The notes under the pieces were generated by a model. That model ran no database searches. It was not told where the DNA came from and saw nothing but the letters and a program-made list of their open reading frames with translations. From Lasioglossum baleicum (taxonomy: Eukaryota; Arthropoda; Insecta; Hymenoptera; Halictidae), in contig NC_134933.1 in assembly GCF_051020765.1 (NCBI RefSeq), positions 4,933,461 to 4,997,460 on the forward strand: a stretch of DNA of 64,000 nucleotides, in the 5' to 3' direction. The translations under genes and the position numbers were made by a program. Shown piece by piece: positions 1 through 11,305 of this stretch. The first letter of the stretch is position 1. Every line of letters begins with the position of its first letter.

Positions 1-304
1 AAAGTCATTGCCAAACAAAATATTTTCGGAACCGAGCCGGTTGCGTGCTCTTCCTGGAACCGGAGGACTCGATCCCTAACGGCCCAGCTGACCAGCCTGC
101 GCAGGTCTCGATTTCAGGTAGACCCTGCTCGAGAGGGTCCTGTCCTGCCATTATTGGCCAAGTCATTGCCGATCGAGTGATTCGAAGCATGACGGGCAAA
201 ATTAACCTGGGAAACTGAACCGAAACAACATGGCTTATTTAAAAACATAGAACATATGCTTAGTTTTATCCTCTATCATTGAACTAGATGTAACTGTTTA
301 TAGA
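1..304. other. Non-coding, nothing recognised
   Basis: A minus-strand frame of 64 codons at 5-199 has no recognisable domain and no splice or start context that would support it. The GC-rich first 200 bases give way to AT-rich DNA just before the TTAA element that follows. I see no other feature. Confidence 0.5.
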
Positions 305-552
305 TTAATACTTTGCCTACCGGAAGCCTATTAATAGGCTTTGAAATAGTTGTGCTGTACCAAAAGAAATCATAGAAATTTTCTTTTACATTGCAATCTT
401 AAATGAAACTGTTAGATGACGTTATTGAGGATGACTTGTTAGTTCACAACGAAAATTGCTGTTGCTATTGAAGATCCCATTAAAAAAGTGTTTAGCCATG
501 TACCACAAATTTTTCAAAATTATGCAATAATCACCGGTCGGTAATGTGTTAA
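305..552. mobile_element. TTAA-flanked MITE (piggyBac-type), complete
   Basis: The element proper is 309-548 (240 bp), bounded by TTAA at 305-308 and TTAA at 549-552. Its ends are imperfect inverted repeats: the left end reads TACTTTGCCTACCGG and the right end, read inward on the other strand, reads CACATTACCGACCGG. There is no open frame, so it is non-autonomous. TTAA duplications are the hallmark of piggyBac-family transposases, which would have moved it in trans; that family assignment is inference from the target site. A diverged second copy starts at 37966 and shares the CTACCGGAAGCCTATTA segment and a region around GATGACGTTATTGAGG. Confidence 0.6.
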
Positions 553-790
553 GCTAGTGCCTTGTAAAATTGTGAATTCGTGAAGCATCTACATTAAGTG
601 AATTTAAAAATCAACAAAAATCTTGAGTAGCCAACAGGATTGCTGTTTAGCAGCTAGACAACCGCCAGGCGTCGCCATTGGAATCTATGGATCCGGATGG
701 ACTCGTTCCCTAATGCGTTCGCATGGATGTGAGGATCGATCTTCGAGATTCCGTGTCGATGAGACCGAAGGATGTCTCTCTCGCGCGCAC

Positions 791-814
791 AGAGAGAGAG
801 AGAGAGAGAGAGAG
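791..814. repeat. (AG)12 microsatellite
   Basis: Twelve uninterrupted AG units. Such tracts can bind GAGA-type factors in insects, but no linked promoter is evident. Confidence 0.95.
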
Positions 815-959
815 CGGCGGTCGCTTATCCTCGAAGGGAGTCTTTCGAGAGGAGCGAGGGAATAGCTCCGATGTTCCCTGTCTCTGTCTACCTTTCTGAA
901 CTATTGCCGCTGCGAGGCAACGAAGGCCAATGAAAGGAGATAATGGCGAGTAGGTACGG

Positions 960-1410
960 GTAAGAACGAGAGAAGGAAAAAAGGGCTCGCTCGGGAAGGG
1001 CCGTGCTGAATAAGAGGAGGAAAAGGGAGAGAGACGTTCGAAGGAGGAGTGCCGTGAGGGCCGCCGGAGAAAAGGAGAAGCGTCGAGAGAACGAGAAAGA
1101 AGGAATATACACCGTGAGCTGGTGAGAAGGATGGGCGGACGAGACGACGCCGAGGAGAGCGAAAGAGAGTCGAGAGAGGGCACAGGGAGAGAGGAACGGA
1201 GATCTTCTGTATACGTGTGTATGCAGCTTGCACACGTAGACACCACACGGACCGCCGAGAGTCCAAGAGAGAATCGAGAGGGAAAGGGATGCGAGCGAGA
1301 GCGTGTGCACGAAGAAAGAAAAAGAGGGTTAAGTCGGGAACACATCGAGACACGCGGAGAGAAAGAGAGAAAGAAGGGTCGAAGGGGGGGGGGCGGGAGA
1401 GAGTTGCGTG
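960..1410. repeat. Long purine-rich (GA-rich) tract
   Basis: About 450 bases in which the plus strand is overwhelmingly A and G, made of imperfect GAGA, AAGAAG and GGGAGA units and ending near a run of ten G followed by CGGG. It creates the largest open frames in the window as artefacts. Polypurine-polypyrimidine DNA of this length can form triplex (H-DNA). Confidence 0.8.
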
Positions 1411-2766
1411 AGATGGAGCTGGGTGCGCCCCGGGGGCACATCCTGTTCCCCTTCGAGGCTCCCGATAAATCAAACGCGGCCGAATGCATAATACGCTAAT
1501 TATCGAACACGTCATTCTTTGCTTTCTCTCGGTGCCTTCTCCCTCTTCGTCTCTCCTTCACCGTATTTACCCGACCCACGGTCCTCCGGGTCGGGAAGTC
1601 GGCGACATCTTGCTGAAAATCAATTTCCATCTCAGATTCGTTCATTAATCTTAAAATCAATTAAGCGATTCTTCAAAAAATGATCTTTCTTCTTCCAGAG
1701 AGACACATTTATTGTGTTTTTCTCTTCGGAAAAGGTCTTGAGGTCTCTGAGAGTCGGGTACGAACCTTTCCAATGATCTAGTTATGTGTATGGTGAGAAA
1801 ACCATGATTTCTTAATATTTCTGAGTAAAAATGCCTGTCACTGTGAGGCCCCCCGGCCTTCCCGCGGTTCCGTTCCCATGTTTCGCGGTAAGGCCGCGGA
1901 TCTCATTGGAGATCGAAGGCAACGATCGGCCACGGTCCATAGATCTGCTCTTACGCCCCCGCCCGATATCGAGAAACGGCCAGCTAATTGTCCGTTATCC
2001 GTATCGGCTGGTACGATCTCTGGCGCGAGCTATGCCGACGGTGGAATTCGTCGAGGAACACGTTGCGTTCCGCGTCGATTTTTCTGATCCCCGTAGAGAG
2101 AAGCACGGCGAGAGCAATGCAATCGCGCGTTCGATTAACCGTGAAATTCCCGTTTCGAGTGTGACGTACGTACATATATCTCTCACTCCTTTTCCCGTTC
2201 TTTGGACGGGTTGCTCGCGGGTCGGCTCGATATCCTTTGTCGACGAGTGCAAACACACGGATACACACAGAGGGGCCGGTCGTTATTAACAATGGAGCGA
2301 TCGCGAAGGAAACCTAACGCAGTACCCGGCAACGCGTTACAACATAATTACGGAGCTCTCCGGCTCCCGCGGAAAGAATAACATTTTTATTCTGTCGCAC
2401 GGCGGCGCGGCGCGGCGGGGTGCGCACGTTCAACGCTCTCTCCCGCTTATTAGACGGCGAGCTAACAAGTGCGAGAACCGCGCGCCCGGCAAATAAAAAA
2501 TTTGACGAATCCGCGTGCATACGGGGTAACTGGGCTGGCAATTAGGAGCAAGCCGCGGCTCGGTGTGCGCCCCGTCGTCGGTGTGTATCGCGACGAAATA
2601 TCTGGAACAGCGAGCGCAACCCGAGCCCGCCGCGTTTGTGTACCTTCGCAGGGAAAATCTGGGGCGAGAGTGCGGACCTGAATAACCAAGGGAAACACAC
2701 TGAAAATTCCATCCTCGTGGCTCTGGGATATATGTATAGTCGGCGCTTTCGTTAGCTGTGTAAAAC

Positions 2767-2929
2767 GAGACGGAGAGAGAAAGAGAGAGAGAGGGAGAGA
2801 GCCGGAGAGCAGAGAGAATTGAAAGAACGAAGAGGGGAGTAGAAAGTCAGATGGCTGAGGGAAAGTCTAAACAGAACCAGCCCAGCAGAGAAAAAGAGAG
2901 AGAGGGAGAGAGAGAGACAGAGAGAGTCA
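2767..2929. repeat. Imperfect GA-rich tract
   Basis: A second purine-rich tract of about 160 bases with several short (GA)n runs separated by mixed purine sequence. The minus-strand 136-codon frame across it is a low-complexity Ser/Leu translation, not a gene. Confidence 0.8.
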
Positions 2930-3492
2930 GGGACGCCTGCAGACGCAGCACTAAAGGGTCGATCTTCGGTCTCGAGCCTCAAACTTTGTTGAACCGTGAC
3001 ACAGCGCCACACTAACGAGATAATAGCGCTGCGAGAAAGAGACGGGTCAGAAGGTGGGAGATCGATGTTCCAAAAAAGAATCGTCTTACAGGATGAATTC
3101 GGCGTCTTTAAGCCCGACGATATTGTGCATCGCGCATTCTTGATCCTCGACGAGATACACAAGCGTCGATCGTCTCTCGAGCTCTAGCCATTCAGACACA
3201 TTCAGCTGCTGCGATGATTAACCCTTCACCAGTCCCAGATGAAACGGAACTCGAAGAGTTTGGGTCTGTTCGAAGTCTCACGCTATTTTTGAGGGGGGCA
3301 GGGGCAGCACAGAGATGAAAGAATGATAAACGTTCGGTGGTTTATACAGCTACAGTACTTTACACCTAGTTTTGCTGTTTGGATACAACTTTCGAATTGT
3401 TCGAAAATAATTGTACAAAAATTTAAAACTGCATAAATGTCCTCAGTATTAGAGCAGAGTATTAAACAGTATGAATTAATTTTATCGTGTAA

Positions 3493-3602
3493 GGCCGATT
3501 TACACGGAAAGATGTCAACTCGTTCGCGATCGTCGGCAGCAAACCCCTACAATCGTATGTCCGTACGGTACGTTGCCTAAAAATCTGGGTGTATAAACGG
3601 TT
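3493..3602. mobile_element. Possible short MITE with degenerate inverted ends
   Basis: The left end GGCCGATTTACACGGAAAG resembles the complement of the right end, which reads inward as AACCGTTTATACACCCAG. Both ends share a TTACAC/ATACAC core followed by an AGAT. This ~110 bp layout fits small inverted-repeat elements common in insects, but no target duplication is clear. Confidence 0.3.
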
Positions 3603-4410
3603 GCTTGACTCACTGCGTGAATAATTAAATCCTCTTGCATTTATGATTCATAATGGTTTACCAGAACTGAATTATAAATGCCACAGGAATTCTAGAACTG
3701 TTACTAATCTATGAATCATCGCACAGATATGTTGGGAACCCAAGAAAGTTCGTGCCGTATCAACCAGCGGAGATAAATGATCTAGAAAGTGGATCAAGCA
3801 GTATTCAGAAAAAGTAATCTCTGACTTTCTTATCCCAAAGGCTAATAATTTTCCCATTCGTTTCTCATGAAAATACTTGTTTTCGACATTAGAACAATAT
3901 TCCAACACATACCAGACAGTTTTTATTTTCCACACAAATCCATAGTCTAGTAACGACAAAACTTACAGCTGAAGAAGCACGAGCTTCTTCGATCGCATAT
4001 TTTTACACGGTGGAACTATTACCACAGTTTCCAAGAGTTCTGCAAATTAATATCCAGCAGCGTGTGGAAACTGCGCCGAGCATCTCCCCGGTGGCCTTGG
4101 TTAGTCAATTGATTTCGTCGCGACTATGTTCGCGGCAAGTTCGTTCGCCTCGCCCGCCGCGTCCCCCGACTATAGTACTCGCCTATGCGTGCAGGGAACT
4201 TGTTCGTCGAAACTTGGAAGCCGCGATACCGGCATTGCGCGGCGTCTATCATTAGTACTCGTCTCGCGGAAGGTTCGAGGGCTGGGGTTTTTGTAAGGGT
4301 ACGGTCTCGGAGAGCCATTAATGGCCTCGGCTTTTCCCCGAGTAGAAATCTGCCGGCGGAAACGGTCGAGCAACAAACAAAATCGAGATACAAGAGATAG
4401 AGAAAAGAGC

Positions 4411-4432
4411 GAGAGAGAGAGAGAGAGAGAGA
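4411..4432. repeat. (GA)11 microsatellite
   Basis: Eleven uninterrupted GA units, flanked by more irregular purine sequence to 4447. Confidence 0.95.
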
Positions 4433-6573
4433 GGGGAGAGGAGAGCGAAAACAGAAATCGGTTTGAAAGAAATCGTTTTGCCGAGGTCGACGTGTTTCGG
4501 GAACGCATCCGGTCTGAAGGGAATTATTAATAATCGGCCGAAGCGTGAATAGTGGCTGGAAGTTTATCGGCGTTGAGAAGACGGCGTGGAAATTAGTAAT
4601 TTATCGGCATCTTACGGAGCGGGGCGAATTTATCGGCACTCGTAAAGTTCCTCCGGCCTGAGGAAAATACGCCGGGAAATGGGGGGAGAGAAAGAGAGAG
4701 AGAGAGAGATAGAGATAGAGAGCCGAGGCAAAAACGAAAGGCGTGCGGCTATGGAATGACGCAATCCCGCGATTTTTACTACTATTACCAGGGTATTCTC
4801 CACGGTCCGACATACGTATCGTACTTTTTGAATTACGCGCCCCGGTATCTCACTCCCGGGATCTGCTATTATTATTATGCTCCTTTCTCCGCAGACCTTC
4901 CCCCGTTGCTCCCTGCCTATTTGGGTCGGGCTGTAAAGTGGCCGGCTTGCCCTGAAACCTTTGTTCACGCGCGGCAATAAAAACGACTATTACTATTGTT
5001 ATTGTTGTTGTTATTGCCGTCGTTATTAGTAAGCCGCCGTTCGGAATTTCACGGGCTGCTTAATCGCGCTTGTCACCCCTTTCTGCCTTCTGTGCTTGCC
5101 GCACGGCGGGATCCGGGAAATTTCGCAACTGAAATACAATTTCCTCAATTCATTCCTTTCATCTTTCGACGTGTTCAAACAATCTATGTGTTCGTTTCAT
5201 GATAATGAATATTTTCGAAACATTGAAAGAATTCAGGGAAGAAAGACAGAAAAGTTTATTTTTCACGTACAAGGCTCGTTAGCCTTCGAGAACTTTGACA
5301 GCGTCGAGAGAATTCGAATCCGTTTGTCCGTGCTGCATATTCGGAGGAGTATCCGACGATGCAACGCTCTAATTATCGAGCTGCTGCTCCGTTTCGAGCC
5401 GGATCGAGCGCATAAAGCGGCTAACACCTCGGAACAGCGGGGCGAGTACCGTTTTCCGCGAAGGATCGCTGCTACTCATCTTAGTAGCTCCTCGGAGAGG
5501 CGGCAGTATACTGTTTTATGCCCAAGAGCCTGCGCGATCACCAACTAAACTTGAGCTACGGGACGTGTAATTTTGGCCTTCTACTTGAAACAGGTTTTAT
5601 GTTCACCCCCGTAGGGTTACCGGTATAGCTTCCAGGATTGTATATACGGGCAGGGCGTATATCTCGGCGCGATGGTGGCCTTTAAAAAATTTCATAACAA
5701 CCGGCTCTCGAGAGCTCACGGAAAGCTCGTAGGAACGACGATACGCACGCGTTTCGAAAACCGTTTCTACGTTAATTGGACCCTAAGCTTCGACCCCCTA
5801 TCTTTAGCGTTTTTAGAGATTTCGTTGAGCCATTCTTTTAGTCTTTCATTAGATCCACTTATGACAGTCATTTCACTTTATTTGCAAGTTTATGGATTTT
5901 TTAAGGTCCAAAAATTTTGTTCTTACAGGTTGATGGGTGAATTGGTGATCACTAAAATTGGATAAGATCGGAGCTGTTTAAAGAGGACGATCAGATTCAA
6001 ATTCACCTCGCGTTGCACCCGATTCCTTGAAAAAGGGACAGCCATGCTTCACAGCGATGGAACGGAAGGTTGTCGCACGGTATGCACGCGTGTGTGTACG
6101 CGTGCCTAATAAGACGAGACTGGTTAAATACCCGTCGATCGAATTCGAATGCCTCCGGAGAGCACATCGGGAGAGGCTTGTTCCACAAGAAACAAGAGTT
6201 ATTGTAACGAATCGGGATTGCGAGTATCCCCCAGCTGGTTTTCTCTTTCTCCAAGGGTACAACGCAACGGGAGCTCGGAGAGCGCAGCCTTTTTCTCCCT
6301 CATGACGATGACAGATACAAATAGAAGATCGCGCGAGCACGACCTTCCTCCGTTCTCGACGCCGCGCCGCGCCGCGCTCAAAACTACCTCCTTCCAGCGG
6401 ACATATTGAAAAATAATGATCGCGTGTCTACCGGTGCATTAACCCTCGAACGCCGCGTCGTCTATCAGTCATCCTCAAACGGCCTACGCTGCGAACACAC
6501 CGGTGATCTTGGAACTATCCGCGATAGGAACGACTGTTTCGAAACTTGATTCTTGCAGATGATAGTCTAGGTT

Positions 6574-6587
6574 AGAACAATTGTTCT
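6574..6587. promoter_or_regulatory. Perfect 14-bp palindrome AGAACAATTGTTCT
   Basis: The palindrome contains two inverted AACAAT cores, the binding core of Sox HMG-box proteins. That a Sox protein binds here is inference; the palindrome itself is directly visible. Confidence 0.3.
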
Positions 6588-6952
6588 GGACAAGAATTTT
6601 TATATTATATTTATCAAAACTTGGCTCATACATCAGAGAATCTGTGTTCTACAGTGTTATAGGTTTTCAAGAGGAGAATTAGATTTTCGTGCACGTTTTT
6701 ACGGATGCGCCGGGCCGAGCATCACGGGGAGATCTATCTGTGTACGAGATCTCGTATCGTATGTGGCCGTCTCTGATCGGAGATAAGGATATATCCCGAT
6801 GCGCGCGGACGAGGGTTCTTTCATGGCCACGTGACATCTGCCGAGGCGCGTACAATGTTAGAATACGGCATTACAATCGTCAAACCGCACGACCGTCACG
6901 GGATCCGATGATTGTAATTGCAACAAGGGAACGAGCGTCGCCTGTCCCCTTG

Positions 6953-6982
6953 CGTCTCGTCTCGTCGCGTCTCGTCGCGTCG
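6953..6982. repeat. Pentamer array CGTC(T/G), 6 copies
   Basis: Six consecutive 5-bp units in the order CGTCT, CGTCT, CGTCG, CGTCT, CGTCG, CGTCG. It is a short variable-unit microsatellite. Confidence 0.85.
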
Positions 6983-9622
6983 CCGGCATTCATTACCGAT
7001 ACGAATCTGATACTTTGGTTCATCATCGAGTCAATGACAATCATTGTTCGGGGGCCGAGGCATTCTATAACCGACAATGCATTATTCATGGCGGTTCGGT
7101 AATAGCTGTGACTAGCGGTCGCCGCGAATTACGACCGCGGTAATCCAATTATAAGCCGATCGAACCGAAAGCTCGCGGAACTATTCCCTCCTTCGACAAA
7201 GTATTATACGCTACGACCTTGTCGGGCGTGGCTCAAGAGAGAGAGAGAGAGAAGTCGAGAAGAGAATTCCTCTTTCCAACACTATTCGCAGCTGATCCGT
7301 GTCTCGCCGGGAAACCTTGACTCTCGGTCCACCGGGACGCTAAACACAGGATTGCTTTCAGAATCCGAGGCTCTCATTTGCATAAATACCTGAGAAAAAC
7401 CGTGGGGAACGGGTTTCCTAATCTGAGGCTGGCCCGGGGCACGCTTCCGACCTAGAACAAAGCCGCTCGGAAGCGCTACCCCCGCGATTAGACGCGAACA
7501 ACCCCGATTAACTGTCCCCGTTACCTTTGACCCTCGACCAACCGGCCGAAGAAGATCGCAACGGATACACCACCCTCCCACGTCGCGGATTTTCGCGGAA
7601 CACAGCACCCCCTGCCCGAGGGTGCGACCTTTTTGTGCGTATCACGCTGGAAAAGTATTAAAGGGTGCACGAAGCAGAAGCGCAAGGTGGAGAGCGGGAC
7701 AAAGAAGTACGACGAGGGTTACTGAAAGCGAAACGTGCGAATTAAGGGCTGGGGAAGCCTACCGAATGCTGTTCGCCTAAATCGCACCCGGAATTAATTC
7801 TCTGTTATTTATTGCATACAGTGAGAAATATCTACAGTCCCTGTAATACTATTCGCCCTTTCATAGCTTTGCACTGTTCTCTGCTGAATTTTGTGCTCTC
7901 CGTCTTTCATCAACTACGCAGGGTGGTTTCAACAAATCAGTACAGACTGCTTCCTCCGAGACTATAGCCGGCATTGGCTTCAGTCTTCTTTCAATGAAAT
8001 GCTTCGGGGGGCTGATTATTGACGAACTATGGAAAATGAAGAAAGACCGTACTTCACGATTATTCATGATCAGGAATCAGTTTTCTCTTTCTCCCTGAGA
8101 GACGTAAATGAAGAATTCACGTTTGAAGAGAAGACATCGATTCGAGTCTATACCATCATCAATTTTATTGAATACACAAGACAACATCTTAAAAGAATGA
8201 ATAAATATTTGCAAGTGGTTAGGCTCTTTAAAGAAGAACTCATCGTATTTTCAGTGTGTCGCCGTCTCCAACACAATACGATTAATAATTGAGATTATAA
8301 GGACCATTAAAACGAGATGCCAGCCAAAGAGCCAAACCAAATTTTCTCGAGTACTCAAGATCTCTGGAGAGGCACGATATTGACAAGTTTCCCCTGAAAT
8401 TCGGGCTTATCAAGCTGGGGTTGGTCCGCATCCCCCGAAAAGCCGTTGCGTCGCGTACCACGGACCATAACGCGAAAACCGGGGGTGGTTTTATAACACT
8501 TACATTAGGACAATAACGATTAAAAGCGAGTCGGTCGTGTTGTGCGAGGGGAGAATGCCCAGCCGTGGTGTAGCTAATCAACGTTTCCTCCATGGAGTTC
8601 GGCCAGGCAGGATTTCCGGGGTGAAGAGGGAGGACAAGAGAAAGAGAAAGATAACGAGGAAAAGGTAGGAAAGCCTCGGGGGCGAAGGGAATTCAGATGC
8701 TGGTGGAAAAAACGAAGCGGGAAAGAAGCGTTCGGTGTCTCCTCCGAGCCGTCAACGACTTATGGTTTATTGCCTGTCTACACAGCTCCTGGAGGATCCT
8801 CGGGGAGGAGAAGGAACGAGTACACAGATGTTCCTCGCGCGATATTTCTCAGGAGGAGAGGCGGACAAAGTTCCTCGGCGTTCTTTGTTCCCCGGGAACC
8901 TGGGATCCGCAGGCCGGCCCGTGGTCGATCGAACGGGACGCAACGAGGGGAAAGAATAACTAGAAGTGGACGGCCTTTCCGTGACTTCCGATCACGAGTG
9001 AATCGTGACGGGACAATTAGCACGGTGACACGGACGCGTTGAATACCCTCGGCAACGTTTCTCGACGCTTTTTCTCGCCCGGACGACGTTATCTCTGCTC
9101 GGATCGGCTGCGGAACGTGTTATATTTTCGCAGACAACGATCGGGAGAGGCGGTCGCGAGGACGACTCGTGTACAGATACGTGGAAACCGCTGATTCGAT
9201 GGAAAAAGCTGCCGGAGACACGTGTAATCACGAACAAAAGTGAAATAGAATTTCATGTCAATGTTGCCTCGACAGTGGACGCTTTAAGAAGAGTTTCAAC
9301 GAAATCAACAAATTTTCTCCAATAATATTGTTTGTAGCAATTAGAATTCTTTCTATCTTTTTTAAAATGGGAATTTTAATGGCTTAATGAAAGCACGATA
9401 CATTTTGTGTTGCCGACCGTTTCAATATAACGAGTTCGATGAATCGGATTCTCGATTACTCGAACGCTCGAGGGTCGAAAAGGATAGAACGAGAGAAACG
9501 CGAGTATAGAAAAATAATCGTTAATTGCTATTCTCGAGACTGCTGTAGCCGGTCGCCGTTCAATCGACTTATTAACTATAATAAACTGTGGCGATCGACG
9601 GTCGGCGGAGCACGGTGTTTAC

Positions 9623-9658
9623 CCAGCCCGATATGAACGCTCCCTTCTCGTAATAGAG
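9623..9658 (-). other. Possible 36-nt microexon, unproven
   Basis: On the minus strand a T-rich tract with an ATTAAT branch-like motif runs into TTTATTTTCAG, followed by 36 nt and then a GTAAAC donor. The segment is a multiple of three and one frame reads LYYEKGAFISGW; read-through into the donor stays open for 16 more codons before a stop. No family is recognised. Splice-like pairs of this quality arise by chance in 64 kb, and the donor is weak, so this is only a candidate. Confidence 0.15.
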
Positions 9659-10710
9659 CTGAAAATAAATTAATTATAATTACAAATAAACGAGCATTGT
9701 TCACGGTCGCAGGATGCCTATGGTGCTCGGTTCCGGAAGCGCGCGTCTATCGACACGCACGCGGAATATACGGTATGGCTTGACAATTACGGTTCGATCG
9801 ATAGTTATCAGGCTGTCGATTCGGCTACTTCGTTTCTTTAACGTTTACTGTGGAGCAATAACGATCATTTTCATTGTCTGCTGGGAAGAGAAAGAAATTT
9901 CTGGTACGTTATACATGTGAGAATACCGTGAATAAATAATAACGTTGCGAGTGAGAGAGAGAGAGGATATAAGCCGATACGCTGTACCCTTCATTTTTAA
10001 AAACACGGAAATGGAAACAAGTCTCGTCTTCGTAACATGTTCTTCGCCGATGCACCGAGGAAGTACCGCATTCAAGGTACACAATATCTTCGGCTAACTA
10101 TGAGATTTCTTACCATTAAATTACGGAACATTTTGTGTACATTCTCATTTACGATCTAACAAGATCCACAAATTCTTGCACCGATCAAGGATCGAAAGCG
10201 AGCTTGGCATGTACGATATATCGGTGGAAGAAAAAGTAAGCGGAGCGTCCTAATGATTCATTCTTTTTTGGAAATTTTACCAACATACAAGTTTATGTAA
10301 TTCAAAGGAGCAATGAGAATGAAAAATTCCGAACACGAGGCTCGAATCTAATGCAACTGGAGCGTTCATCGCTGGGACACAAAAGGTGTAGCCTTATCGT
10401 TGTCGCCGAACGCGGGGGCGGGGTTGGAAAAAAGTGTTGCGGGTCGCGAGAAAGAAATTATCCGCAAAACAACGCCGTTAACGGGAGCGGGCGAGTGCAC
10501 GGAATATTCGAATGGGACGCAAACGCCCGATATTAAAAGCGGGCACGAAGCTCCGCGGCGGGCAACGTTAATTAGTCGAAAACACAGCGTGGCCCGTATG
10601 CCTACGGGCTCCCGGCGACCCGTTTTATTACCTCCTGTAATGAGTACAGTGGCGCGCACGCGGCGTTTCTAAATAAAATTACCTCGGAAGCATTCGCCGC
10701 CGCCCTTTTC
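9659..10710. other. Non-coding DNA
   Basis: AT-rich to 10330, then GC-rich. Short frames only. A GA run lies near 9952-9964. Nothing else is recognised. Confidence 0.5.
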
Positions 10711-10711
10711 C

Positions 10712-10753
<42 letters not shown>
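10712..10753. repeat. (ACG)14 microsatellite
   Basis: Fourteen uninterrupted trinucleotide units. The minus-strand frame across it (10679-10873) yields a run of arginines inside an otherwise unsupported 64-codon frame, so it is treated as a simple repeat and not as coding. Confidence 0.95.
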
Positions 10754-10755
<2 letters not shown>

Positions 10756-11286
10756 CTCCCGTGTCGTCGACCATGCTCTTTCTCTCACTCTCGAGAACCC
10801 GCCTAGCGCAAATTGCCCGATACCACGTGGGAAACTCTGGACTCGGCGAGGATACGCGAAAAGACAATTGCACGCCTGCCAGTTTCGACGACTATTATCA
10901 CTCGCCGGTTACGGTTATAGTTAACAGCCCGGTGAATCGTGCCGCCGTTCCACGGGAAATCTTCCGGCGATCTTGCCAGCGTTACGTTAACACTGATCGA
11001 CTCGATCCTCTCTCTTTTCACTTTTATTCTACTCTTCCATTCGACAGGTTTCAGAGACTTTTAGGGGACGAAATAGCCTCGCAAATATACAAAATTAATT
11101 ATAGATTCACGCAAGATTTTTGTGGAAGTGTTTTATCAGGAGATCGGAATGTTTAAGATGAAAATATGGTTTTATTTGAGCGGAGGCCTGGTTGTCCGCG
11201 GTTATTTGCATATTTGGCCTTAGAGCGCGAGTTGGTCAGTTGCTTGCCCTGTGACGTTGACATGGGGCGACGACCGCGCGTCATAA

Positions 11287-11305
11287 TATTGTTCGAGGAA
11301 CAATA
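11287..11305. promoter_or_regulatory. Inverted repeat TATTGTTC-GAG-GAACAATA
   Basis: An 8-bp perfect stem with a 3-base loop brings together two inverted AACAAT cores. It could be a paired Sox-type site or simply a hairpin. The assignment to Sox is inference. Confidence 0.3.

Larger units (their letters stand above)
553..2760. other. GC-rich non-coding DNA with purine tract
   Basis: No gene is supported. Minus-strand frames of 259, 204 and 140 codons between 710 and 1515 all read through the same purine-rich tract and are dominated by Ser, Arg, Leu and Phe, as expected from CT-repeat translation. A plus-strand frame of 152 codons (1831-2289) starts with an adenine-rich context but has no family I recognise. 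A short hairpin lies at 1570-1595 (CCCGACCC, 10-base loop, GGGTCGGG). Confidence 0.5.
3603..9622. other. Non-coding DNA, mixed GC
   Basis: No gene is supported. The stretch contains short GA microsatellites (4411-4432, 4693-4709, 7236-7252), a TTG/TTA-rich run near 4986-5030, a CGTCT/CGTCG pentamer array at 6953-6982 and a perfect palindrome at 6574-6587. AT-rich frames at 3672-3959 (minus) and 8029-8292 (plus) lack recognisable domains. Confidence 0.5.

Noticed and set aside
710..1515. Minus-strand frames of 259, 204 and 140 codons
   Set aside because: All translate the same polypurine tract and are low-complexity Ser/Arg/Leu; three frames open at once points to composition, not coding.
1831..2289. 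Plus-strand 152-codon frame with AAAAATGCC start context
   Set aside because: Reads smoothly but shows no domain, signal or repeat, and such frames are expected at this GC content.
3672..3959. AT-rich minus frame of 95 codons considered as transposase remnant
   Set aside because: No catalytic or family motif could be matched.
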